A DNA stretch of 21,062 bases. Origin: an uncultured Alkalilimnicola sp. Lineage in GTDB: Bacteria; Pseudomonadota; Gammaproteobacteria; Nitrococcales; AK92. Made by a program: the position numbers and the translations under genes. Positions 12,818 to 17,870 of this stretch are shown here, piece after piece; the first letter of the stretch is position 1, and the number at the start of each line of letters is the position of its first letter. The DNA lies in contig CALGAN010000061.1 in assembly GCA_937951875.1 (NCBI GenBank), positions 1-21,062 of the forward strand. Reading direction: 5' to 3'. The notes below the pieces were generated by a model. It did not search any database. It saw only the letters and a list, made by a program, of their open reading frames with translations, and was not told the origin of the DNA.

Positions 12818-14404
12818 ATGACACCGATACCCGCCGCCGCGTACCTACGCTCCAGCAAGGATCGGAACGATGTGTCGATCGACGCGCAGCGCCGAGAACT
12901 ACAAGCGCTGGCAGCTGAGCGAGGTTTCCTGATCGTTCGCGAGTACGTCGACGTCGTCGAGTCCGCCAAATCCGAGCATCGCCCCGGCTTCCAGGAACTG
13001 ATAGCCGACCTGCGTTCGCCACAGCGGGCGTGGTCGGCTCTCCTGGTCACCGACACATCCCGCCTCTCCCGCCGCGTCTACGTGGCTCACGTGTTCAAGC
13101 ACGAGGCCGAGAAGCGCGGCGTGCGCATCATCTACTCCAAGTTGCCGGAGATGGATCCGATCACCCGAGTGATCCTGGAGTCGGTGCTGCAAGCCATGGA
13201 TGAGGTGCACTCGCTCATGTCCAAGGAGAAGGGGCTGGCCGGAATGGCCGAGAATGTGAAGCAGGGCTTCCGGGCCGGCGGGCGCGCGCCGATCGGATAC
13301 CGCCTCAAGAGGATTCCCACAGGCGCCATTCGCGAAGGCGAGGCTGTACATAAGACCGTACTCGAGCTCTCCGAGGACGCCAGCCGGGTGCGACGCTTCC
13401 TGGAGCTACGCGTGCAAGGCGTACCTCGCCGACGCGCCGCGACCGAAGCTAACCTGATGCTCTCCCCGTCCTCTCTCGTGGGCATCGAATGGAACGCCCT
13501 CACTTATGCCGGCCACACCGTCTGGAACGTGCACAATGAACGGGATCCGGATGGCGGCTACAAGAACAGCACGCGGCGCCGTCCGCGCGAGCAGTGGCTA
13601 ATTCAGCACGACACTCACCCAGCGTTGATCGCCACCGCCGACGCCGAGCTGCTGATCCGCCGCCTCGAGCAGAGCGAGATGGGTAAGGCGATCAGCCAGG
13701 CGAAAAGCGGCAGATCCGACTACCTGCTCACTGGCCTGCTGGTAGCCCCGGACGGCCGCCCATGGATCGGGAACGCCCGCCGGCACTATCGGCTAAAAGG
13801 CGCCGACGGTCGCTACGTGCCGATGACAGCGGTCGACCAGGCCGTTACGGGCCAGATCCTGGCCGACCTTTCATCACCAGCGTTCATCGACGAGATCACC
13901 CGCGAAACGCGCAAACGTGCGGCCGCCCTGCTCAAGGATCCGACCACGCCGGTTCGCACCGAGCTGGCCGGCGTGAACGCGCAGATCAACAAAGCCATGT
14001 CGCTGGCGCTGCAGCTCGAGGACCCCGCGCCGGCGATCCGCAAGGTTGACGAGCTGGAGAAGCGGCGGAAGGTGCTGGTCGACGAGCTGGCGCGCCTCGA
14101 GGCGGAATACCAGGCCCAAGCCCAGCTAGCGGCAATCTCGGAAGACCAAGTGGCGGCGATATTGGTCGAGCAGTTGCGCCAAATCGAAGGCGCAAACAAT
14201 TACGAACTGAAAGGGCTTTTGCGGGCGATCGTGGAACGGATCGTACTCGATCCGTCCACCCTTGAATGCCAGATCCACTACAGATTTTCCGCAGCGAATA
14301 GGCTAAGCATGGCGTCCCCTAGGGGATGCGTCGAATGGCCTACGCTGCGCCACGTCGTCCACCTCGCTGTGGCTAGTCCCGTCCTCCTCTCTCGCCGCGA
14401 CTGA
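12818..14404 (+). CDS. int: Large serine recombinase (phage integrase)
   Basis: Site-specific recombinase for integration and excision. Residues about 5-150 form the resolvase-type catalytic domain: AAYLRSSKDRNDVSIDAQRR with the likely nucleophile Ser13 (YxRxS), LLVTDTSRLSRR, and a helix leading to the PF07508-type recombinase domain (GRAPIGYRLKR). The region that usually holds a C4 zinc ribbon (YLLTGLLVAPDGRPWIGNAR to KGADGRYVP) has no cysteines. A coiled coil follows at about 385-460, and the final block LRAIVERIVLDPSTLECQIH is typical. The last 25 codons (after MASPRG) are not conserved: they start right after an 18-bp tRNA-Glu-like sequence. The ATG at 12818 has GGGGAG upstream. Confidence 0.93.
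   Translation: MTPIPAAAYLRSSKDRNDVSIDAQRRELQALAAERGFLIVREYVDVVESAKSEHRPGFQELIADLRSPQRAWSALLVTDTSRLSRRVYVAHVFKHEAEKRGVRIIYSKLPEMDPITRVILESVLQAMDEVHSLMSKEKGLAGMAENVKQGFRAGGRAPIGYRLKRIPTGAIREGEAVHKTVLELSEDASRVRRFLELRVQGVPRRRAATEANLMLSPSSLVGIEWNALTYAGHTVWNVHNERDPDGGYKNSTRRRPREQWLIQHDTHPALIATADAELLIRRLEQSEMGKAISQAKSGRSDYLLTGLLVAPDGRPWIGNARRHYRLKGADGRYVPMTAVDQAVTGQILADLSSPAFIDEITRETRKRAAALLKDPTTPVRTELAGVNAQINKAMSLALQLEDPAPAIRKVDELEKRRKVLVDELARLEAEYQAQAQLAAISEDQVAAILVEQLRQIEGANNYELKGLLRAIVERIVLDPSTLECQIHYRFSAANRLSMASPRGCVEWPTLRHVVHLAVASPVLLSRRD
14310..14327. other. attP: Putative attP core matching the tRNA-Glu 3' end
   Basis: TGGCGTCCCCTAGGGGAT is an exact reverse complement of the last 18 bases (ATCCCCTAGGGGACGCCA) of the E. 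coli-type tRNA-Glu, recalled from memory. The match ends abruptly: a tRNA body would continue TTCGAACCCC, but here GCGTCGAA follows. The flanks are therefore phage DNA on both sides, as expected for attP rather than attL or attR. The sequence lies inside the int gene and encodes MASPRG. It includes the 12-bp perfect palindrome TCCCCTAGGGGA (14315-14326). Confidence 0.75.
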
Positions 14405-14503
14405 GTCGACACACCATAGACGCCGTCGGAGATCTCCCTACGAACTGTGGTGAGCTGACGCTCGCCGCTGGGCAATGTAAGAGGACGACGATCCTCCTCT
14501 CTC
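14382..14503 (+). repeat. Direct repeat TCCTCCTCTCTC flanking the end of int
   Basis: TCCTCCTCTCTC occurs at 14382-14393 and again at 14492-14503, in the same orientation, 110 bases apart. They lie on the right flank of the attP core. A recombinase or accessory-factor binding role is possible but untested. Confidence 0.4.
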
Positions 14504-14512
14504 ACGTACTAG

Positions 14513-14557
14513 ACGTGCGTGCATGATGCGCGCGCGCACGTCATGCGCGCGCGTATG
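14513..14557. repeat. Long alternating purine-pyrimidine (Z-DNA-prone) tract
   Basis: Three runs of strictly alternating purine/pyrimidine, 14513-14525, 14526-14541 and 14542-14557, join with only two phase breaks. They contain repeated (GC)n cores: GCGCGCGCGC at 14528-14537 and GCGCGCGCG at 14545-14553. Such tracts are prone to left-handed Z-DNA under negative supercoiling. This one lies between attP and the iterons. Confidence 0.7.
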
Positions 14558-14580
14558 GCGCCCCAATGTTTGGGGCCATC
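14555..14580 (+). repeat. Hairpin next to the iterons (CCCCAA-TGT-TTGGGG)
   Basis: CCCCAA (14561-14566) and TTGGGG (14570-14575) form a 6-bp stem with a three-base loop, extended outward by ATGGC/GCCAT with a small bulge. No T-run follows. It lies just upstream of the first iteron and may be part of the origin or mark the end of int transcription. Confidence 0.4.
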
Positions 14581-14584
14581 GGAA

Positions 14585-14866
14585 AAAGGTGAGAAAGGTG
14601 AGAGCGGCGGCGAAATTCGGGCAACCCATTGATGTTGGAAGAAAATATTGCGGCGCGGAAAGGTGAGAAAAAGGTGAGGTAGAGGTTAGACCTCACCTTT
14701 CTATAAGGAGATAGGGAGCGTCACCATATCCAAATAAAAACAACGGGTTGCACGAGCATCACCTTTTGCCTTACCGCATCTCACCTTTCGAAGGTGAGGC
14801 GAGCGTGCCAATAAAATCATTTGCTTAGGTTCTTCTTTCAGGCCTTCTCACCTTTCTCACCTTTTC
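14585..14866. other. Iteron-type replication origin candidate
   Basis: Nine exact copies of GGTGAG or its complement occur in under 290 bases. Forward copies are at 14588-14593, 14597-14602, 14662-14667, 14673-14678 and 14793-14798; reverse copies at 14692-14697, 14780-14785, 14847-14852 and 14856-14861. Most sit in AAAGGTGAG(A) contexts. The outer tandem pairs have equal 9-base spacing and opposite orientation. Inner copies form an 11-bp-arm inverted repeat (14670-14680/14690-14700) and an 8-bp-arm one (14780-14787/14791-14798). AT-rich stretches lie between them. P4 alpha binds GGTGAACAG-type iterons at its origins, and this phage carries an alpha-like primase-helicase. Confidence 0.7.
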
Positions 14867-15090
14867 CCGCCACCCCCCCTGTATCGTGACGTGTCGCTGC
14901 CCCCACTGCTCGCACTGCAGGAATGCATCAAACCGCATGAGGATCGAGAGGCCTGGACTGTCACGCCAGCCAACGGCGCGCACCGTCTGAGCGCGTGCGG
15001 CCGAGTGCCGAATTTTCGACATGCAAAGAGCGCAGGCGGGGCGGGGTGTCGACCGCGCGCCGTGGGTGGGGAGTCGCCTATGCTGGCGAT
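14867..15090. other. Non-coding stretch; weak cos candidate at 15031-15053
   Basis: No convincing gene is seen here. One open frame (14891-15121) has no good ribosome site and no recognisable protein. In P2 the cohesive end lies between the early region and Q, so cos is expected somewhere in 14.4-16.9 kb. The stretch CGCAGGCGGGGCGGGGTGTC (15031-15050) loosely resembles the P2/P4 GGCGAGGCGGGG-type cos core; this is a weak visual resemblance only. Confidence 0.25.
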
Positions 15091-15099
15091 CGAGGGCAT

Positions 15100-15169
15100 G
15101 GTTAAAAAATTAACCAAGTAACTTGATTTTATTTCCCTCAATGTTAACATTGTGGTTGGGGTGTATAGC
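15100..15169 (+). promoter_or_regulatory. Operator/promoter region of the XRE-ImmA cassette
   Basis: The AT-rich stretch holds a perfect 14-bp palindrome, CAATGTTAACATTG (15139-15152), the inverted pair GGTTAA (15100-15105)/TTAACC (15110-15115) and CAAGT-A-ACTTG (15115-15125). A promoter can be read as TTGATT (15123-15128), 16-base spacer, TAACAT (15145-15150), with the -10 inside the palindrome. The shared GTTAA core suggests binding by the downstream XRE protein (autoregulation). Confidence 0.6.
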
Positions 15170-15192
15170 CCGCGAGGAGAATCACAACCAGT

Positions 15193-15238
15193 GGTAACGC
15201 CAAACGGCGATGAGAAGAACAAAACGGAGAGCGTTACC
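15193..15238 (+). repeat. Inverted repeat in the leader of the XRE gene
   Basis: GGTAACGC (15193-15200) and GCGTTACC (15231-15238) are perfect 8-bp complements separated by 30 bases, in the untranslated leader before the ATG at 15268. An RNA stem or a second operator are both possible. Confidence 0.4.
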
Positions 15239-15267
15239 CGAAGCGGCCGACAACGAGGATCTCGCAC

Positions 15268-15633
15268 ATGAGCAAAGTGAACCCCTTCGGAAAGGCAGTA
15301 CGGAATGCGCGGATGGAAATAGGGGTCAGACTCAAAGACATGGCTGACTATCTTGGAGTTTCGTCGGCTTACCTGTCTGCGGTTGAGACCGGGAACAAGA
15401 AGGTCCCGGAGGATTTGGTACAGCAAGTAGTTCGCTACGTCAGCGATCGCGGCCTTGATGGATCGGAGATTCTACGGGCTGCAGCTCGTACGCAGCAGGA
15501 GGTGACGCTGGACCTGCGCGATACATCGCCAGAGACGCGTGAGGTTGTTGCGGCATTCGCTCGTCGATTCCCGGCGATGACGGATGAACAAGTTCGTGAC
15601 GTGTTCGAGCGGGCCATCGAACACATCGACTAG
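15268..15633 (+). CDS. XRE-family helix-turn-helix regulator
   Basis: The 121-residue product has an N-terminal XRE helix-turn-helix (about residues 8-60): FGKAVRNARMEIGVRLKDMA, then DYLGVSSAYLSAVETGNKKV. Residues about 75-121 are a predicted helical dimerisation or regulatory part (SPETREVVAAFARRFPAMTD). GAGG at 15254-15257 precedes the ATG. It is followed 35 bases later by an ImmA/IrrE-like metalloprotease. In ICEBs1 and several phages such a pair works as repressor plus the protease that cleaves it; toxin-antitoxin uses are also known. Which applies here is not shown. It likely controls its own upstream GTTAA palindrome. Confidence 0.85.
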   Translation: MSKVNPFGKAVRNARMEIGVRLKDMADYLGVSSAYLSAVETGNKKVPEDLVQQVVRYVSDRGLDGSEILRAAARTQQEVTLDLRDTSPETREVVAAFARRFPAMTDEQVRDVFERAIEHID

Positions 15634-15668
15634 CCATAGGCCTCAGAAGGAATAACAACGAGGTGAGC

Positions 15669-16217
15669 ATGAACGGAGCAAAGCCGAGAGGCCAAAGGGT
15701 ACAGCCTCTGTCACGCGCAACGATCAGGGTCGAAGCCAGCAAGGCACGCGGCTTGTTCCGACTTCATGACCCCTACATCGACGTGATCGGCCTTTACGAG
15801 TTTGAACTCCACAGCCGGAACATCACGTACCGATACGTTACTGCGGAGGAACTTCCACACGAGGAGGCCAAAACCATCCCCGACGCCGGCATCATTATGA
15901 TTCGTGAAGATGTGTACGAACGGGCCGCCGCTGAGAACGGCCGGGCACGCTTCACGTTCTGCCATGAACTAGGACATCTGATCCTGCACCAGGGTCAGAC
16001 CCTCCAGCTAGCTAGGGGAAACGTCCCCGACTGGCCCGCGTACGAAGATAGCGAATGGCAAGCGGACACGTTTGCTGCGGAATTCATGATGCCGGTGCAG
16101 ATGGTGTCAGATCTTTGCCGGAGCGTGGAAGAAATTGCCTCCACCTTCGGCGTGTCTCGGACCGCTGCCGGTATCCGGCGGAATCAGCTTCGCGAGGAGG
16201 GGTTGATTCACTGGTAA
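15669..16217 (+). CDS. ImmA/IrrE-family (COG2856) zinc metalloprotease
   Basis: The 182-residue product carries the zinc-protease motif HELGH within RFTFCHELGHLILHQ (about residues 99-103), and further on EWQADTFAAEFMMPVQM with the third zinc-binding Glu, as in ImmA/IrrE proteins. Near the C-terminus, EEIASTFGVSRTAAGIRRNQ resembles the helical end of this family. The ATG at 15669 is preferred over a GTG at 15663 because GAGGTGA lies right upstream. In ImmA-type systems the protease cleaves the partner XRE repressor; this gene pairs with the XRE gene just before it. A strong terminator follows the stop. Confidence 0.88.
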   Translation: MNGAKPRGQRVQPLSRATIRVEASKARGLFRLHDPYIDVIGLYEFELHSRNITYRYVTAEELPHEEAKTIPDAGIIMIREDVYERAAAENGRARFTFCHELGHLILHQGQTLQLARGNVPDWPAYEDSEWQADTFAAEFMMPVQMVSDLCRSVEEIASTFGVSRTAAGIRRNQLREEGLIHW

Positions 16218-16222
16218 AAGAA

Positions 16223-16253
16223 AAGGGACTCGGAGTTGCCGCTCCGGTCCCTT
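16223..16253 (+). terminator. Rho-independent-type terminator after the ImmA-like gene
   Basis: AAGGGAC (16223-16229) with CGGAG (16231-16235) pairs with CTCCG (16242-16246) and GTCCCTT (16247-16253), a 12-bp stem with a one-base bulge and a six-base loop. TCTTTC follows. It lies five bases after the stop, so it would end the XRE-ImmA transcript. Confidence 0.75.
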
Positions 16254-16273
16254 CTTTCGCTTAAGCGCGAAAA

Positions 16274-16351
16274 GACGGCGGAACTGGTGGTCGCCGTCTC
16301 TCAGGTTCGGCCTAGGCCGATGTGCACAATAAATATAAGGGCGTTTCGCCC
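16274..16351 (+). repeat. Two further hairpins in the gap before the 47-aa gene
   Basis: GACGGCG (16274-16280)/CGCCGTC (16292-16298) and GGGCG (16339-16343)/CGCCC (16347-16351) are perfect stems. The second is flanked by matching ATAT at its base. They may be a back-up terminator and a leader structure. The rest of 16254-16403 shows nothing clear. Confidence 0.35.
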
Positions 16352-16415
16352 AAATATCCAGTGCCTTGCCAATCCTGAGTTCTGTGTTCCCACCTCTCAA
16401 CTCAGGAGTACGGCT

Positions 16416-16559
16416 ATGAAGACCGACGATCAGTACATCGTCATCTTCCGCCGGTTCCGGCGTGATCGCCGGGGTCGCCTCCTTGATGCTCGTCAGTACG
16501 GGCTCAAGGCGTGGCCCATGAAGATCCGTCGGCCGCGGCGCCCCCGCACCCGGCGGTAG
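16416..16559 (+). CDS. Small very basic protein (47 aa), unknown
   Basis: Not recognised. The product starts MKTDDQYIVIFRRFRRDRRG and ends in a run of Arg and Pro (RRPRRPRTRR), with about a third of all residues Arg. AGGAG at 16404-16408, seven bases from the ATG, is a strong ribosome site, which is why this short start is chosen within a longer open frame. A hairpin follows at 16568-16590. The charge suggests nucleic-acid binding, but no domain is visible. It lies in the accessory cassette between the origin and the portal gene. Confidence 0.6.
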   Translation: MKTDDQYIVIFRRFRRDRRGRLLDARQYGLKAWPMKIRRPRRPRTRR

Positions 16560-16567
16560 GGCAATAC

Positions 16568-16590
16568 AGGCCCTGCCTTTGGTAGGGCCT
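16568..16590 (+). terminator. Hairpin between the two small basic genes
   Basis: AGGCCCTGCC (16568-16577) pairs with GGTAGGGCCT (16581-16590) across a TTT loop, a 10-bp stem with one G-T pair, followed by TCTC. Likely a terminator or attenuator right after the 47-residue gene. Confidence 0.55.
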
Positions 16591-16642
16591 TCTCAAGGCA
16601 CTGAAACAGTGAAGCAGCTACAGCTGCAATGAGAGGTTTGAC

Positions 16643-16771
16643 ATGGCTAAGACTCGTAAAGTTGGTCGTGATGCTGGCAGCGGTCAGTTCATTCCCGTAA
16701 GGGAGGCGGAGCGCAGGAAGCGGACCGCTGTTGTGGAGACCGTGCCGATGCGGCGACCGAAGTCTAAATAG
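16643..16771 (+). CDS. Small conserved-type protein of 42 aa (GRDAGSGQFIPV motif)
   Basis: The product reads MAKTRKVGRDAGSGQFIPVR followed by EAERRKRTAVVETVPMRRPK and a short SK end. I recall very similar short proteins, with the pattern VGRDAxTGxFIPVxEAExRPxTTVVE, in many proteobacterial genomes and phages, of unknown role. GAGAGG at 16631-16636 precedes the ATG at a good distance. It is flanked by hairpins on both sides (16568-16590 and 16787-16812), so it may have its own transcript. Too short for standard open-frame calls, but both ends and the motif look genuine. Confidence 0.75.
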   Translation: MAKTRKVGRDAGSGQFIPVREAERRKRTAVVETVPMRRPKSK

Positions 16772-16786
16772 TTTAGTACTGCAACT

Positions 16787-16812
16787 CTGGCGGCGGTGCG
16801 TGCCGTCGCCAG
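16787..16812 (+). terminator. Rho-independent terminator after the 42-aa gene
   Basis: CTGGCGGCGG (16787-16796) pairs with CCGTCGCCAG (16803-16812) with one mismatch, loop TGCGTG (16797-16802), followed by TTTCTT. It ends the forward cassette and also lies just downstream of the minus-strand portal gene (stop at 16866), so it may serve both directions. Confidence 0.75.
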
Positions 16813-16865
16813 TTTCTTGTGCGCAGCTTCGAGTCGCCCGAAGGCGGCGCAAGGAGGAGCGGTGG

Positions 16866-17870
16866 TCAGCCAGCGTTGGCGGTGGTCTCGACGCCGAGCT
16901 GATAGGGACTGAAGCGGATCACCTCTTCGCCGAGGATTTCGTTGACCTCGCGGAAGCTGGCCTGCAGCGGCTCGAGCTCGTTGGCGACGAACACGCGCGC
17001 CGCTTTCTCGACGTCGCCGAAGCCGCCGGTGTTGTTGGGGATGATGCCCATGAGCTGCGGCGGAACACGATGGCCGGCGAGCTGATCATCGCGCGAGACG
17101 TTCTTGATATTCCAGAACTCGTCCTTCGCCGCGACTTCGCTGATTGGGATGATCTGCACACCGTCTTTTTTGCCGTTCGGCGAGTACAGGAACAGATTGC
17201 GGAAATTGCCCGGCCCCTTCGCCTCTTTGAGCGCCTGCCGAATTGCATCGATATCGGCTTGTTGCTGCGCCGGATCGGAGATGTAGAGGATGAATCCGGC
17301 GTGCGACCCATTGAGATAGTACTTCCGACGGAACAGGGTAGCCGATTCGTTGAGCCAGGCGCTCTGCAGGCTTCCCAGGTAGTCAGGCAAGCCGTAGATC
17401 TCCTGATCAATGTCCGGCTCCATCAGGTGGATGATCTGTCTGCGCGGGAACTCAGCGTGGTTCAGCCAATCCGGCACCCAGAAGTACCGATCCAGCTCGA
17501 CGCCCCGGCGCACGTACTTGGCGCGGGCAGGCCGCAGCTCGAGCAGCTTGCCCAGCCTGCTGTAGACGCGCTCTAGGTAGCTGTTCCCGAACACCAGGTA
17601 GTCGATCGCCAGCGCGGCGAACGCCTGGCGAGATAGCAACCGATGCGGGATGAACGTCTTCACCAGGATGTTGCGCTTCACCTGCAATGCCGATCCATGG
17701 TGAGCGGTGGCCCGATAGCTTTTGGCCAGCGCTGGCCAGTCGACCGGTGGCTCATACCACTCATTCGCCGACCAGATCCCCGTGTACAGGAACTCATACC
17801 GATCGAGCACCGGCGTCGGGTCGCCGAACGTGAAGGCCTCAAACTTGGGAGCCGCGGCTTGGTAGTTCAT
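16866..17870 (-). CDS. Q: Portal protein (P2 Q)
   Basis: Forms the dodecameric ring in the capsid vertex through which DNA is packaged and the tail joins. The 334-residue product (P2 gpQ 344) has the family segments WSANEWYEPPVDWPALAKSY, DYLVFGNSYLERVYSRLGK and LYSPNGKKDGVQIIPISEVA, with GHRVPPQLMGIIPNNTGGFG near the C-terminus. The start overlaps the terminase P stop by four bases (ATGA), so P and Q are translationally coupled on the minus strand, as in P2. It is convergent with the small forward cassette. Confidence 0.95.
   Translation of the reverse strand: MNYQAAAPKFEAFTFGDPTPVLDRYEFLYTGIWSANEWYEPPVDWPALAKSYRATAHHGSALQVKRNILVKTFIPHRLLSRQAFAALAIDYLVFGNSYLERVYSRLGKLLELRPARAKYVRRGVELDRYFWVPDWLNHAEFPRRQIIHLMEPDIDQEIYGLPDYLGSLQSAWLNESATLFRRKYYLNGSHAGFILYISDPAQQQADIDAIRQALKEAKGPGNFRNLFLYSPNGKKDGVQIIPISEVAAKDEFWNIKNVSRDDQLAGHRVPPQLMGIIPNNTGGFGDVEKAARVFVANELEPLQASFREVNEILGEEVIRFSPYQLGVETTANAG

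Noticed and set aside
14310..14390. A complete tRNA-Glu gene on the minus strand
   Set aside because: Only the last 18 bases match; the T-arm, anticodon arm and D-arm are absent, so it is an attachment-site fragment.
14585..14866. Repeat array as a CRISPR
   Set aside because: The repeats are only 6-9 bases, occur in both orientations and have irregular spacing; no cas genes are nearby.
14891..15121. 76-codon open frame in the origin-to-XRE gap
   Set aside because: No ribosome site and no family-like sequence; it runs through the possible cos and operator region.
16731..17576. 281-codon plus-strand frame opposite the portal gene
   Set aside because: It is antisense to portal Q, which has clear P2 Q segments; the frame has no recognisable domain.
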